64,000 nucleotides of DNA from positions 4,597,001 through 4,661,000 of the forward strand of contig NZ_CP146986.1 of the NCBI RefSeq assembly GCF_037126175.1, given 5' to 3'. The translations under genes and the position numbers were made by a program. This DNA comes from Pseudomonas sp. RSB 5.4. GTDB lineage: Bacteria > Pseudomonadota > Gammaproteobacteria > Pseudomonadales > Pseudomonadaceae. Below, piece by piece: positions 9,060-20,224 of this stretch (positions are counted from its first letter, which is position 1; each line of letters begins with the position of its first letter). A model generated the notes under the pieces. It had not been told where the DNA came from. It ran no database searches and saw only the letters and a list, made by a program, of their open reading frames with translations.

Positions 9060-10436
9060 TCAGAAGAAGCTGAGACCCACATGAAACAACTTCTCCACAT
9101 CGCGGATATGCTTTTTATCCACAAGGAACAGAATCACATGGTCACCGGTTTCGATCACCGTATCGTCGTGGGCGATGATCACTTCTTCGTTGCGGATGAT
9201 CGCGCCAATCGTGCTGCCCGGCGGCAGGCCGATTTTTTCGATCGGTCGGCCGATGACCTTGCTCGACTTGGCATCACCGTGGGCAATCGCCTCGATGGCT
9301 TCCGCCGCGCCCCGGCGCAGTGAGTGCACGCTGACGATATCGCCACGCCGTACGTGGGCCAGCAAGGTGCCGATGGTCGCCAGTTGCGGGCTGATGGCGA
9401 TGTCGATATCGCCGCCCTGGATCAGGTCGACGTACGCCGGGTTGTTGATGATCGTCATCACCTTCTTCGCGCCCAGGCGTTTGGCCAGCAACGACGACAT
9501 GATGTTGGCTTCGTCATCGTTGGTCAGGGCGAGGAAGATGTCGGCGTCGGCGATGTTCTCTTCCAGCAGCAGATCACGGTCCGACGCGCTGCCCTGCAGC
9601 ACCACGGTGCTGTCGAGGGTATCCGAGAGGTAGCGGCAGCGTGCCGGGTTCATCTCGATGATCTTCACCTGATAACGGCTCTCGATGGCCTCGGCCAGGC
9701 GCTCGCCGATCTGCCCGCCGCCGGCAATCACGATGCGCTTGTAGGTTTCGTCGAGGCGGCGCATTTCGCTCATCACCGCGCGAATATTCTCACGGGCGGC
9801 GATGAAAAAGACTTCGTCATCGGCCTCGATCACCGTGTCGCCTTGCGGCAGGATCGGTCGGTCGCGACGGAAAATCGCCGCGACACGCGTCTCGACATTC
9901 GGCATGTGTTCGCGCAGCTGGCGCAGCTGTTGGCCCACCAGCGGCCCGCCGTAATAGGCGCGCACCGCCACCAGTTGCGCCTGGCCTTCGGCGAAGTCGA
10001 TCACTTGCAGCGCGCCCGGATGCTGGATCAGGCGCTTGATGTAGTTGGTAACCACTTGCTCGGGGCTGATCAGCACGTCGACCGGAATCGCTTCGTTCTG
10101 GAACAGCTGTTCTTCGCGATTGAGGTAGGACGCTTCGCGCACCCGGGCGATTTTGGTCGGGGTGTGGAACAGCGTGTGCGCGACCTGGCAGGCGACCATG
10201 TTGGTCTCGTCGCTGTTGGTCACCGCCACCAGCATGTCGGCATCGTCGGCGCCGGCCTGGCGCAGCACCGACGGCAGCGAGCCGCGGCCCTGAATGGTGC
10301 GGATGTCGAGGCGGTCGCCGAGGTCGCGCAGGCGCTCGCCGTCGGTGTCGACCACGGTGATGTCGTTGGCTTCGCTCGCCAGGTGTTCAGCCAGCGAACC
10401 GCCGACCTGCCCCGCACCGAGGATGATGATTTTCAT
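9060..10436 (-). CDS. trkA: Trk potassium uptake NAD-binding regulatory subunit
   Basis: Peripheral membrane subunit (458 residues) controlling TrkH/TrkG K+ channels. It has two Rossmann/RCK-N units, seen as [13 protein letters not shown] at the N-terminus and [13 protein letters not shown] near residue 240, each followed by an RCK-C half. It is immediately downstream of rsmB in the same leftward transcription unit, the arrangement also found in E. coli (fmt-rsmB-trkA). A perfect DnaA box (9115-9123) lies within the 3' end. Confidence 0.96.
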   Translation of the reverse strand: MKIIILGAGQVGGSLAEHLASEANDITVVDTDGERLRDLGDRLDIRTIQGRGSLPSVLRQAGADDADMLVAVTNSDETNMVACQVAHTLFHTPTKIARVREASYLNREEQLFQNEAIPVDVLISPEQVVTNYIKRLIQHPGALQVIDFAEGQAQLVAVRAYYGGPLVGQQLRQLREHMPNVETRVAAIFRRDRPILPQGDTVIEADDEVFFIAARENIRAVMSEMRRLDETYKRIVIAGGGQIGERLAEAIESRYQVKIIEMNPARCRYLSDTLDSTVVLQGSASDRDLLLEENIADADIFLALTNDDEANIMSSLLAKRLGAKKVMTIINNPAYVDLIQGGDIDIAISPQLATIGTLLAHVRRGDIVSVHSLRRGAAEAIEAIAHGDAKSSKVIGRPIEKIGLPPGSTIGAIIRNEEVIIAHDDTVIETGDHVILFLVDKKHIRDVEKLFHVGLSFF

Positions 10437-10458
10437 CCAGTCACTCCATTGAATCCGT

Positions 10459-11769
10459 TTAGCCGCGCGGGGCAGCGATCTTGATCAGCTTGGCGTAGTA
10501 GAACCCGTCATGCCCGCCCTGCTGGGCCAGCAATTGGCGACCATGGGGCTGTTTGATCCCGGCCGTGGTGGCCAGATCCAGCTCGCGGGCACCGGGCGTG
10601 CGCTCGAGGAACGCGGCGATGACTTCGGTGTTCTCGGTGGGCAAGGTCGAGCAAGTGGCGTAGAGCAGGATGCCGCCGACTTCGAGGGTTTTCCACAGGG
10701 CGTCGAGGAGCTCGCCTTGCAGCAGCGCGAGGGCGGCGATGTCGTCGGCCTGACGGGTCAGTTTGATGTCCGGATGGCGGCGGATCACGCCGGTGGCCGA
10801 ACATGGCGCGTCGAGCAGGATGCGCTGGAACGGTTTGCCGTCCCACCACGCGGCGGTATCGCGACCGTCGGCAGCGATCAGTTCGGCGCTCAGGCCCAGC
10901 CGTTCAAGGTTCTCCTTCACCCGCACCAGACGTTTGGCTTCCAGATCCACCGCCACCACGCCGGCCAGCGCCGGTTCGGCTTCAAGGATGTGGCAGGTCT
11001 TGCCGCCGGGGGCGCAGCAGGCGTCGAGCACTCGCTGGCCCGGGGCCAGATCGAGCAGATCGGCGGCCAGTTGCGCGGCTTCGTCCTGCACACTGATCCA
11101 GCCTTCGGCAAACCCCGGCAGGCTGCGCACATCGGCAGCGGCCTCAAGGACGATGCCGTCGCGGCTATAGACGCAGGGCGTGGCAACGATGCCGGCGTCG
11201 CTGAGCAAGCCGAGGTAGGCGTCGCGGCTGTGATGCCGGCGGTTGACCCGCAGGATCATCGGCGGGTGCGCGTTGTTCGCGGCGCAGATCGCTTCCCATT
11301 GCTCCGGCCAGAAGGCTTTCAGGGATTTTTGCAGCCAGCGCGGGTGGGCGGTGCGCACCACCGGATCACGCTCAAGCTCGGCAAAAATCGTCTCGCTTTC
11401 GCGCTGGGCATTACGCAGCACGGCGTTGAGCAGACCCTTGGCCCACGGCTTTTTCAGCTTGTCGGCGCAACCGACGGTTTCGCTGATGGCCGCGTGCGGC
11501 GGCACGCGGGTGTAGAGCAGTTGATAGAGACCGACCAGCAGCAGCGCCTCGACATCGGCGTCGGCAGCCTTGAACGGCTTCTGCAGAAGCTTTTCCGCCA
11601 GCGCCGACAGCCGTGGCTGCCAGCGCGCGGTGCCGAACGCCAGATCCTGGGTGAAGCCGCGATCACGGTCTTCGACCTTGTCCAGTTGCGTCGGCAGGGA
11701 GCTGTTCAACGAAGCCTTGCCGCTGAGGACGGCAGCGAGTGCCTTGGCGGCAGCCAGACGCGGGTTCAT
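10459..11769 (-). CDS. rsmB: 16S rRNA (cytosine-967-C5) methyltransferase
   Basis: Methylates C967 of 16S rRNA. An N-terminal NusB-like domain (about 1-140) precedes the SAM-binding domain with [10 protein letters not shown]; the catalytic Cys pair lies in DAPCSATG and [11 protein letters not shown]. The ATG at 11769 gives 436 residues and overlaps the fmt stop by 4 bp, so translation is coupled. The open frame extends upstream, but that part lies inside fmt. Confidence 0.96.
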   Translation of the reverse strand: MNPRLAAAKALAAVLSGKASLNSSLPTQLDKVEDRDRGFTQDLAFGTARWQPRLSALAEKLLQKPFKAADADVEALLLVGLYQLLYTRVPPHAAISETVGCADKLKKPWAKGLLNAVLRNAQRESETIFAELERDPVVRTAHPRWLQKSLKAFWPEQWEAICAANNAHPPMILRVNRRHHSRDAYLGLLSDAGIVATPCVYSRDGIVLEAAADVRSLPGFAEGWISVQDEAAQLAADLLDLAPGQRVLDACCAPGGKTCHILEAEPALAGVVAVDLEAKRLVRVKENLERLGLSAELIAADGRDTAAWWDGKPFQRILLDAPCSATGVIRRHPDIKLTRQADDIAALALLQGELLDALWKTLEVGGILLYATCSTLPTENTEVIAAFLERTPGARELDLATTAGIKQPHGRQLLAQQGGHDGFYYAKLIKIAAPRG

Positions 11770-12725
11770 TGCGCGTCCACCACGGCGCCGAGCACGGTAC
11801 CGACGGCGAATTTCTCGCGACGGCTGTTGAACAGGTCGCTGAAGTTCAGCGCCTTGCCGCCGGGCAGTTGCAGACGGGTCAGGCACAACGCCTGCTCACC
11901 GCACGCGACGATCAGACCGTCCTTGCTGGCGCTGAGGATTGCACCCGGCGCGCCTTTGCCGTCAGCCAGGGTCGCGGCCAGCACTTTCAGCGCTTCACCG
12001 TTGAGGGTGCTGTGGGTAATCGGCCATGGATTGAAGGCGCGTACCAGACGCTCCAGCTCAACCGCCGGACGGCTCCAGTCGAGGCGCGCTTCGTCCTTGT
12101 TCAGTTTGTGGGCGTAGGTGGCGAACTCGTCGTTCTGTACTTCGCCTTCGAGGGTTCCGGCGGCCAGGCCGGCAATCGCCTGGACCACGGCGGGCGGGCC
12201 CATTTCGGCAAGACGGTCGTGCAGCGTGCCGCCCGTGTCGTCGGCGCTGATCGGGGTCACGACCTTGAGCAGCATCGGCCCGGTGTCGAGGCCCGCTTCC
12301 ATGCGCATCACGGTCACGCCGCTTTCGGCATCACCGTGTTCCACGGCGCGCTGGATCGGCGCCGCACCGCGCCAGCGTGGCAGCAGCGAGGCGTGGCTGT
12401 TGATGCAGCCCAGACGCGGAATATCCAGCACCGCTTGCGGCAGGATCAGGCCGTAGGCGACCACCACCATCAAGTCCGGTTGCAGCGCGGCCAGCTCGGC
12501 TTGAGCGTCAGCGTTGCGCAGGGTCGGCGGCTGCAACACCTGGATATTATTTTCCAGGGCCAACTGTTTGACCGGGCTCGGCATCAGTTTTTGCCCGCGA
12601 CCGGCCGGACGATCCGGTTGGGTGTAGACCGCAACGATCTCGTAAGGGCTGTTCAGCAGGGCCTTGAGGTGTTCGGCGGCAAATTCCGGGGTACCGGCAA
12701 AAACGATGCGCAGTGGCTCAGTCAT
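11766..12725 (-). CDS. fmt: Methionyl-tRNA formyltransferase
   Basis: Formylates initiator Met-tRNA using 10-formyl-tetrahydrofolate. The product has 319 residues; the N-terminal Rossmann domain contains [17 protein letters not shown], the SLLPxxxG signature with the catalytic His-Asn environment. A C-terminal OB-like domain follows. It is 57 bp from def, which removes the same formyl group, but an intrinsic terminator (12748-12771) lies between the two genes. Confidence 0.97.
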   Translation of the reverse strand: MTEPLRIVFAGTPEFAAEHLKALLNSPYEIVAVYTQPDRPAGRGQKLMPSPVKQLALENNIQVLQPPTLRNADAQAELAALQPDLMVVVAYGLILPQAVLDIPRLGCINSHASLLPRWRGAAPIQRAVEHGDAESGVTVMRMEAGLDTGPMLLKVVTPISADDTGGTLHDRLAEMGPPAVVQAIAGLAAGTLEGEVQNDEFATYAHKLNKDEARLDWSRPAVELERLVRAFNPWPITHSTLNGEALKVLAATLADGKGAPGAILSASKDGLIVACGEQALCLTRLQLPGGKALNFSDLFNSRREKFAVGTVLGAVVDAQ

Positions 12726-12747
12726 GAAGGGCGTCTCATAAAAAGAA

Positions 12748-12771
12748 AAAGGCTTGCCGCAGCAAGCCTTT
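12748..12771 (-). terminator. Intrinsic terminator between def and fmt
   Basis: A perfect 10-bp stem AAAGGCTTGC/GCAAGCCTTT with loop TGCG on the minus strand is followed by TTTTTCTTTTT. It ends transcription of def only about 20 bp before the fmt start codon. fmt-rsmB-trkA must therefore depend on read-through or on a promoter inside def. Confidence 0.88.
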
Positions 12772-12782
12772 GAAGGAGGGCA

Positions 12783-13289
12783 TCAAGCGTTCTGGCGATG
12801 CAGCTTTTCCAGTTTCTTCTTGATCCGGTCGCGTTTGAGCGTGGACAGGTAATCGACGAACAACTTGCCGTTGAGGTGGTCGCATTCGTGCTGGATGCAC
12901 ACCGCGAGCAGGCCTTCGGCGATCAGTTCGTAAGGCTGGCCGTCGCGGTCCAGCGCCTTGATCTTGACCTTCTGCGGGCGGTCGACGTTTTCGTAGAAAC
13001 CCGGCACCGAGAGGCAGCCTTCCTGGTACTGATCCATCTCGTCGGTCAGCGATTCGAACTCGGGGTTGATGAACACCCGGGGTTCGGTGCGGTCTTCGGA
13101 AAGGTCCATCACGACGATACGTTTGTGCACGTTGACCTGGGTCGCGGCGAGGCCGATGCCCGGCGCTTCATACATTGTTTCAAACATGTCATCGACCAAC
13201 TGACGCACTTCGTCGTCCACTACAGCCACAGGCTTGGCGATAGTACGCAGACGCGGGTCCGGGAATTCGAGGATGTTTAAAATGGCCAT
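12783..13289 (-). CDS. def: Peptide deformylase
   Basis: Removes the formyl group from nascent N-terminal Met. The 168-residue product has all three family motifs: [16 protein letters not shown] with the metal-binding Cys, and QHECDHLNG with the HExxH-type metal site. The start ATG 13289 gives [14 protein letters not shown], the usual N-terminus. Divergent from the LysM gene; the roughly 160 bp between them should contain both promoters. Confidence 0.97.
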   Translation of the reverse strand: MAILNILEFPDPRLRTIAKPVAVVDDEVRQLVDDMFETMYEAPGIGLAATQVNVHKRIVVMDLSEDRTEPRVFINPEFESLTDEMDQYQEGCLSVPGFYENVDRPQKVKIKALDRDGQPYELIAEGLLAVCIQHECDHLNGKLFVDYLSTLKRDRIKKKLEKLHRQNA

Positions 13290-13448
13290 AGGCTGATTGC
13301 TGCACGTATTGAGTAAAGTCGGGTCGATGGCCTGGCAGGTCCGAAGATGCAGGCTACCGTTGTGAAGCGTAGCTAATGCAATTTGCAGTAGCGAGCCACG
13401 GGGGCTCTGACGGTTCACGCGAACGCACATGATAAAGGGATTCGCTGC

Positions 13449-14474
13449 ATGAGGAAAACACTACTCGCCCTGCTGCTTCTGGTCTCGGCCGGCGTGGCGC
13501 AAGGGCAAGTGCAACTCAGGGATGGTTTTCCACAGCAATACACGGTGGTTTCGGGAGACACACTCTGGGACATTTCCGGCAAATACCTGCGCGAGCCCTG
13601 GCAATGGCCACAGCTGTGGCGGGCCAACCCGCAAATTGAAAACCCCAACCTGATCTATCCCGGCGACACGCTGACGCTGAGTTATGTCGACGGCCAGCCT
13701 CGACTGACCGTCAATCGCGGCGAGTCGCGCGGCACCATCAAACTGTCGCCACGCATCCGCACCAGCCCGGTGGCCGAGGCGATCCCGAGCATTCCGCTGA
13801 AATCGATCAACGCCTTTCTGCTGAGCAACCGCATCGTCGACAAGGTCGAGGACTTCGACAAGGCACCCTATATCGTCGCCGGCGATGCCGAGCGGGTGCT
13901 TTCCGGCACCGGTGACCGGATTTATGCCCGTGGCCATTTCGACCCCAGTCAGCCGGTGTACGGCATCTTCCGCCAGGGCAAGGTCTACACCGACCCGCAG
14001 ACCAAGGAGTTCCTCGGGATCAACGCCGACGATATCGGTGGCGGTGAAATCGTCGCCACCGAAGGCGACGTCGCCACCCTCGCCCTGCAACGCACCACCC
14101 AGGAAGTACGTCTGGGCGATCGTCTGTTCAGCGGCGAAGAGCGCTCGATCAATTCGACCTTCATGCCCAGCGCCCCGAGCACCAACATCAACGGCGTGAT
14201 CATCGACGTGCCGCGCGGCGTCACGCAGATCGGCGTGATGGACGTGGTCACCCTGAACAAGGGCCAGCGCGACGGCCTGGTCGAAGGCAACGTTCTGGCA
14301 GTGATGAAAACCGGGGAAACCGTACGTGACCGGGTCACCGGCCAGCCGTTGAAAATCCCCGACGAACGCGCCGGTTTGCTGATGGTGTTCCGCACCTACG
14401 AAAAAATCAGTTATGGCCTGGTACTCAACGCATCGCGCTCGCTCGCGGTGCTCGACAAGGTACGAAATCCTTAG
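13449..14474 (+). CDS. tsaP: LysM peptidoglycan-binding protein, TsaP-like
   Basis: A 341-residue secreted protein with a signal peptide (cut near residue 19, AQG) and one LysM domain at about residues 30-78 ([18 protein letters not shown] ... [13 protein letters not shown]). The long C-terminal part is beta-rich. In position it matches PA0020, reported as TsaP, the peptidoglycan-binding partner of the type IV pilus secretin. That role is known for the family, and the link here rests on LysM plus gene order. It is 82 bp upstream of dprA. Confidence 0.8.
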   Translation: MRKTLLALLLLVSAGVAQGQVQLRDGFPQQYTVVSGDTLWDISGKYLREPWQWPQLWRANPQIENPNLIYPGDTLTLSYVDGQPRLTVNRGESRGTIKLSPRIRTSPVAEAIPSIPLKSINAFLLSNRIVDKVEDFDKAPYIVAGDAERVLSGTGDRIYARGHFDPSQPVYGIFRQGKVYTDPQTKEFLGINADDIGGGEIVATEGDVATLALQRTTQEVRLGDRLFSGEERSINSTFMPSAPSTNINGVIIDVPRGVTQIGVMDVVTLNKGQRDGLVEGNVLAVMKTGETVRDRVTGQPLKIPDERAGLLMVFRTYEKISYGLVLNASRSLAVLDKVRNP

Positions 14475-14556
14475 CTGGCTTCACAAGTTACCAACAGAGT
14501 TATCCACAGCTTGTTCCGAATGGTTCGGGACTTATAACGATCAAGGATGATCCACG

Positions 14557-15654
14557 ATGCTGTCTGCCTGTACGCCGGTTTCCCCTGCGGAACTGGAAGC
14601 GCGTTTGCGCCTGCACCGCTTGCCGGAAATCGGTCCGAAACGTTTTGCCAAACTGCTTGAAGCCTTCGGCTCGGCGTCAAAAGCCCTGAGCGCGCCGGCC
14701 AGTGCCTGGCGTGCGCTGGGGTTGCCGGCGGCGCCGGCCGAGGCCCGGCGCAGCCCCGAAGTGCGCGACGGCGCGAGCCATGCATTGCGCTGGCTAGAGC
14801 GGCCCGGCCAGCACCTATTGCTGTTGGGCCAGGCGGACTATCCGGCGCTGCTGGCGCAGATCCCTGACCCACCACCGCTGTTGTTTGTTGCGGGCGACCC
14901 GCTGATTCTGGAAAAACCGCAACTGGCGATGGTCGGCAGTCGCAGTGCTTCACGCCCGGGAATGGACACCGCTGCAGCATTTTCCCGCAGCCTCGCCGGG
15001 GCCGGTTTTGTCATCACCAGTGGCTTGGCGCTGGGCATCGATGCAGCTGCCCATCAAGCGGCGCTGGACGTCGGCGGGCAAACCGTCGGCGTGCTCGGCA
15101 CTGGCCTGGAAAAGTTTTATCCACAGCGCAATCGCCGACTGGCCGACGCGATGATTGCCTCGGGCAGCGCGGTGCTTTCGGAGTTTCCACTGGACGCTGG
15201 TCCGACGGCGAGCAACTTCCCCAGGCGCAACCGGATCATCAGCGGTTTGTCCCTCGGTGTGCTGGTGGTCGAAGCGAGTGTTGCCAGCGGTTCGCTGATC
15301 ACTGCCAGGCTGGCGGCAGAGCAGGGCCGCGAGGTGTACGCGATTCCGGGCTCGATCCATCACCCTGGCGCACGCGGCTGTCACCAGTTGATCCGCGACG
15401 GTGCGGTGCTGGTCGAAACCATCGAACACATCCTCGAAGCCCTGCGCGGCTGGCAGCATGTGCCGTTATCCACAGAGACGCCGGATGCCGGGCACCCCTT
15501 GCTGCGCCTGCTGCACGCGGCGCCGCACACCAGCGAAGCCTTGGTCGACAGCAGCGGCTGGGCGTTGCCCAAAGTTCTCGCGGCACTCACCGAGCTGGAA
15601 ATGGAAGGCCGGGCAGTGTGTGAAAACGGTCGCTGGCAGGCCAGGACACGCTAG
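14557..15654 (+). CDS. dprA: DNA processing protein DprA
   Basis: Loads RecA on incoming single-stranded DNA during natural transformation. The 365-residue protein has an N-terminal SAM-like helical part, a Rossmann-like core with VGSRSASRPG (residues about 128-137) and SGLALGIDAAAHQAAL, and a C-terminal winged-helix (DprA_WH) region. Length is standard. Two perfect DnaA boxes (15117-15125, 15466-15474) fall within the coding sequence. It is followed by tsaC after 55 bp, a common gene pair. Confidence 0.95.
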   Translation: MLSACTPVSPAELEARLRLHRLPEIGPKRFAKLLEAFGSASKALSAPASAWRALGLPAAPAEARRSPEVRDGASHALRWLERPGQHLLLLGQADYPALLAQIPDPPPLLFVAGDPLILEKPQLAMVGSRSASRPGMDTAAAFSRSLAGAGFVITSGLALGIDAAAHQAALDVGGQTVGVLGTGLEKFYPQRNRRLADAMIASGSAVLSEFPLDAGPTASNFPRRNRIISGLSLGVLVVEASVASGSLITARLAAEQGREVYAIPGSIHHPGARGCHQLIRDGAVLVETIEHILEALRGWQHVPLSTETPDAGHPLLRLLHAAPHTSEALVDSSGWALPKVLAALTELEMEGRAVCENGRWQARTR

Positions 15655-15709
15655 GTTTTACAGGGAAGATCGGTAAACTGCGCAAAACCTGTTTGCGGAG
15701 AGTTTTTTC

Positions 15710-16267
15710 ATGGTCAACAGTTGGCGTGTGCAGCAAGCCGCACGAGAGATTCGCGCCGGGGCGGTGATTGCCTATCCAACCGAAGCCGTCTGGGGGCTGG
15801 GTTGCGACCCGTGGAACGAAGAGGCAGTGGATCGTCTGCTGGCGATCAAGAACCGTTCGGTGGACAAGGGCCTGATCCTGGTCGCCGACAACATTCGCCA
15901 GTTCGACTTCCTGTTCGAAGACTTCCCGCAAGAGTGGCTCGACCGCATGGCCAGTACCTGGCCGGGGCCGAACACCTGGCTGGTGCCGCATCAAAACCTG
16001 CTGCCGGAGTGGGTGACGGGCGTGCATGACACGGTGGCGCTGCGGGTCAGCGATCATCCGCAGGTGCGGGATCTGTGCTCGATGGTCGGGCCGCTGATCT
16101 CCACCTCGGCGAACCCGCAAGGACGGCCGGCGGCGCGCACGCGGTTGCGCGTCGAGCAGTATTTCCGTGGGCAGATCGACCTGATCCTCGGCGGGCAACT
16201 GGGTGGGCGCAAGAACCCCAGCGTGATCCGTGATCTGGCGACCGGCAAGGTCATTCGTCCCGACTGA
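15710..16267 (+). CDS. tsaC: L-threonylcarbamoyladenylate synthase
   Basis: Makes threonylcarbamoyl-AMP for the t6A37 modification of tRNAs reading ANN codons. The 185-residue YrdC-fold protein is short and lacks the extra Sua5 domain, as expected for TsaC. Recognisable blocks are [16 protein letters not shown] at about residue 19 and [17 protein letters not shown] at about 130. A ribosome site (GGAGAG) precedes ATG 15710. Corresponds to PA0022 in order. Confidence 0.95.
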   Translation: MVNSWRVQQAAREIRAGAVIAYPTEAVWGLGCDPWNEEAVDRLLAIKNRSVDKGLILVADNIRQFDFLFEDFPQEWLDRMASTWPGPNTWLVPHQNLLPEWVTGVHDTVALRVSDHPQVRDLCSMVGPLISTSANPQGRPAARTRLRVEQYFRGQIDLILGGQLGGRKNPSVIRDLATGKVIRPD

Positions 16268-16291
16268 TCCTGGCTCGAAAACCTTTACGTG

Positions 16292-16322
16292 AGTCCTCTT
16301 CGCCTTGATGGCGAGGAGGACT
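16292..16322. terminator. Strong hairpin after tsaC (no T tract)
   Basis: Arms AGTCCTCTTCGCC (16292-16304) and GGCGAGGAGGACT (16310-16322) pair over 13 positions with one wobble, loop TTGAT. It lies 25 bp after the tsaC stop. The absence of a U run makes it a weak intrinsic terminator; it could stabilise the tsaC mRNA 3' end. The rest of the gap to 16506 shows nothing further that I recognise. Confidence 0.6.
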
Positions 16323-16506
16323 ACGCGTACCTGCGATTTGTCCTGCAATGACGCCCGTTTCTGTGTCGGAAAAGTCGCCAAGTACCCGGATTCATTGAGT
16401 TTTCCCACCGGATTATCAGACTTTCTGGCGTGGCGGAATCGCCAAAAGCAACCATCCTTTCCCTGCACTCGAAATACTTCGATAAGTTAAGGTCTGCGGA
16501 GAAAGA

Positions 16507-17181
16507 ATGGACACTACGAATTTGCAACTCACGGATTATCTGCAGGCGCTTCAGGTGACGTTAAAGAGTCACCATGAGGGTTGCCGTATCGTGATGCTTG
16601 AAGCGGGGGCGGATACTCAGGAGTTCGACCGGTTTGTCGATCGGCAATTTCGACTCCGGCTGCAGCATTACATGCTGACTTCACGGGCGCGGATGCTCGA
16701 AACCAGACTGGCGATAAAGTCGCGAAGTACCCACTTTCTGCTGTATCGGCACGATCAACTGTTGGCAGTATTGAGGGCGACTCCGGCGCCGTTCGAATGG
16801 GTATCGCTGGCGCAGCAACACGTTTCGCCCACGGTGGCGCTGTCGCGCCATGTCGAATTCAGCCGCTTGATCTCGTACACGCCCAATCAACTGCCCATTG
16901 CGATCAACGGTCTGTTGGCGGCCGCTACCGAGTGGGCGATAAAACGCGGCTATCAGGGGGTGACCGCGTTGTGCAGATCGCAACAACTGCGCTTTTATCA
17001 GCGTTTCGGCCTGATGCCGATCGCTTCCAATGCGCTGCACATCGACCAGCGCGCACGCGGCGATTATTGGGTGTTGTCAGCCGAGTGGCGGCAAATCCTC
17101 GCGGCGGTTCAACAGCCCGATCACGCGACGGTTGGCCACCTGGTGCAAAAACCGTTGGAGTGTCCTCTGCCGAGGTGCTGA
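16507..17181 (+). CDS. GNAT-fold putative N-acyltransferase (FeeM-like)
   Basis: A 224-residue cytosolic protein with no signal peptide. The central part (about residues 75-190) reads like a GNAT or autoinducer-synthase fold: VEFSRLISY resembles the conserved E-x-R/L strand, AAATEWAIKRGYQGVTALC the helix-strand unit, and FYQRFGLMPI the closing G-x-x-P element. This pattern recalls FeeM-type N-acyl amino acid synthases, but the assignment is tentative. The gene is not at this position in P. aeruginosa, where tsaC is next to qor, so it looks like an insertion. Ribosome site GCGGAGAAAG precedes ATG 16507. Confidence 0.55.
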   Translation: MDTTNLQLTDYLQALQVTLKSHHEGCRIVMLEAGADTQEFDRFVDRQFRLRLQHYMLTSRARMLETRLAIKSRSTHFLLYRHDQLLAVLRATPAPFEWVSLAQQHVSPTVALSRHVEFSRLISYTPNQLPIAINGLLAAATEWAIKRGYQGVTALCRSQQLRFYQRFGLMPIASNALHIDQRARGDYWVLSAEWRQILAAVQQPDHATVGHLVQKPLECPLPRC

Positions 17182-17246
17182 ACGCGTTCGAACTGTCTTG
17201 CCAGCCGTGGGTTCGCACCCCTGACTGGCAAGATGCCGAAGGTTGA

Positions 17247-18224
17247 TCAGGGCAGCAGGATGGTCGAGCCGGTGGTGCGCCGCGCCGACAGTTCGGTCTG
17301 CGCCTTTGCCGCGTCAGCCAGTGGATAACGCTGGCTGATGTCCACCTTGATCTTGCCGCTGATGATCATCTCGAACAGCTCGTCGGCCATGCGCTGCAGG
17401 TTCTCGGCGTTGTTGGCGTAGGTCGCCAGGGTCGGGCGGGTCACGTACAGCGAGCCCTTGGCCGAAAGAATCCCCAGGTTCACCCCGTCCACCGCACCGG
17501 AGGCATTGCCGAAACTCACCACCAGCCCGCGCGGCGAGACGCTGTCGAGCGAGGTCAGCCAAGTGTCCTTGCCGACGCCGTCGTACACCACCGGGACTTT
17601 CTTGCCGTCGGTCAGCTCCAGCACCCGCTGTGCCACGTTTTCGTGGCTGTAATCGATGGTTGCCCAGGCGCCGTTGGCTTTGGCCAGTTCGGCTTTTTCC
17701 CTGGAGCTGACGGTGCCGATCAGTTTCACGCCCAGTGCCTTGGCCCATTGGCAGGCCAGCGAACCGACACCCCCCGCAGCGGCGTGGAACAGAATGGTTT
17801 CGCCACCCTTGAGTTCATAGGTCTGGCGCAGCAGGTACTGCACGGTCAGGCCCTTGAGCATGACCCCGGCGGCGGTTTCGAAGCTGATCTCGTCCGGCAG
17901 TTTCACCAGGTTGGCCTCGGGCAGCACGTGCAACTCGCTGTAGGCACCCAATGGGCCGCTGCCATACGCCACGCGATCACCGACCTTGAACCGGGTGACT
18001 TCACTGCCCACGGCATCGACGATACCCGCGCCTTCAGCGCCCAGACCCGATGGCAGCGCCGGTGGCGCATAGAGACCGCTGCGGAAATAGGTGTCGATGA
18101 AGTTCAGGCCAATGGCTTTGTTGGCCACTCGCACCTGTTGCGGGCCGGGGGCGGCGGGCTGGTAATCGACATACTCGAGTACTTCGGGTCCGCCGTGGGC
18201 GCGGAACTGGATACGCTTTGCCAT
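17247..18224 (-). CDS. qor: NADPH:quinone oxidoreductase (zeta-crystallin type)
   Basis: MDR-superfamily enzyme of 325 residues without structural zinc, reducing quinones with NADPH. The cofactor motif AAAGGVGSLACQWAKALG and the N-terminal GLNFIDTYFRSGLY block are characteristic of QOR. ATG 18224 has AAGGAG 7 nt upstream; the frame extends upstream but without a ribosome site. Divergent from hemF, as PA0023/PA0024 in P. aeruginosa. Confidence 0.92.
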   Translation of the reverse strand: MAKRIQFRAHGGPEVLEYVDYQPAAPGPQQVRVANKAIGLNFIDTYFRSGLYAPPALPSGLGAEGAGIVDAVGSEVTRFKVGDRVAYGSGPLGAYSELHVLPEANLVKLPDEISFETAAGVMLKGLTVQYLLRQTYELKGGETILFHAAAGGVGSLACQWAKALGVKLIGTVSSREKAELAKANGAWATIDYSHENVAQRVLELTDGKKVPVVYDGVGKDTWLTSLDSVSPRGLVVSFGNASGAVDGVNLGILSAKGSLYVTRPTLATYANNAENLQRMADELFEMIISGKIKVDISQRYPLADAAKAQTELSARRTTGSTILLP

Positions 18225-18277
18225 CTGCCTACTCCTTGGGTCGTTTTGCGAGGCCCCTATCCAACTCCCATGCTTGA

Positions 18278-19303
<1,026 letters not shown>

Positions 19304-19312
19304 GGACTGCTG

Positions 19313-20134
19313 ATGGATCGTTACGTCGTTTTCGGTAACCCGATCGGCCACAGCAAGTCGCCGATGATTCACAAACTGTTCGCCGAGCAGACCGGCCAGC
19401 GCCTCGACTACAGCACCTTGCTGGCGCCACTCGACGACTTTACTGGCTGCGCCGTGGCGTTTTTCCAGGATGGTCGTGGCGCCAACGTCACTGTGCCGTT
19501 CAAGGAAGAAGCCTTTCGCCTGGCGAACAGCCTGACCGCCCGTGCGCAACGCGCTGGTGCGGTGAACACCCTGAGCAAACTGGCCGACGGCTCGTTGCTC
19601 GGTGACAACACCGACGGTGCCGGACTGGTGCGCGACCTGACGGTGAATGCCGGGTTCAGCCTGACCGGCAAGCGCATCCTGCTGCTCGGCGCTGGCGGCG
19701 CGGTGCGTGGCGCGCTGGAGCCGTTGCTGGCCGAGAAGCCGGCATCGGTGATCATCGCCAATCGCACGGTGGACAAGGCCGAGCTGCTGGCGGAGTTGTT
19801 CGGTGATCTGGGGCCGGTGTCGGCCAGTGGTTTCGACTGGTTGCAGGAGCCGGTGGACGTGATCATCAACGCCACCTCCGCCAGTCTGACCGGCGATGTA
19901 CCGCCGATTGCGCCGAGCCTGATCGAACCGGGCCAGACCCTGTGCTACGACATGATGTATGGCAAGGAACCGACCGCGTTCTGCCGCTGGGCCAGCGAGC
20001 ATGGCGCGGCGGTGTCGATGGATGGTCTGGGGATGCTGGCTGAACAGGCTGCCGAGGCATTTTTCCTGTGGCGCGGGGTACGTCCGGATACGGCGCCGGT
20101 GCTCGCCGAACTACGCCGCCAGTTGGCCCTTTAA
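19313..20134 (+). CDS. aroE: Shikimate dehydrogenase
   Basis: NADP-dependent reduction of 3-dehydroshikimate in aromatic amino acid synthesis. The 273-residue protein shows the substrate site NPIGHSKSP at the N-terminus, NVTVPFKE with the catalytic Lys, GDNTDG with the catalytic Asp, and the cofactor loop GAGGAVRG. Last gene of the hemF-aroE unit; a REP doublet follows 6 bp after its stop and separates it from the convergent SulP gene. Confidence 0.96.
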   Translation: MDRYVVFGNPIGHSKSPMIHKLFAEQTGQRLDYSTLLAPLDDFTGCAVAFFQDGRGANVTVPFKEEAFRLANSLTARAQRAGAVNTLSKLADGSLLGDNTDGAGLVRDLTVNAGFSLTGKRILLLGAGGAVRGALEPLLAEKPASVIIANRTVDKAELLAELFGDLGPVSASGFDWLQEPVDVIINATSASLTGDVPPIAPSLIEPGQTLCYDMMYGKEPTAFCRWASEHGAAVSMDGLGMLAEQAAEAFFLWRGVRPDTAPVLAELRRQLAL

Positions 20135-20140
20135 AAGCTT

Positions 20141-20200
20141 CGCGAGCAAGCCCGCTCCCACATTGGAATGCGATCAAATGTGGGAGCGGGCTTGCTCGCG
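20141..20200. repeat. REP doublet between aroE and the SulP gene
   Basis: Inverted units at 20141-20162 (CGCGAGCAAGCCCGCTCCCA..) and 20179-20200 separated by 16 bp. The unit is perfectly complementary over its 22 bp, making a strong hairpin between two convergent genes. Confidence 0.9.
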
Positions 20201-20224
20201 AATGGCCGCACCGCCGATTCTGGA

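Noticed and set aside
10510..12117. 535-codon plus-strand frame opposite rsmB and fmt
   Set aside because: It spans the junction of two genes on the other strand that are both clearly identified, so it is not a real gene.
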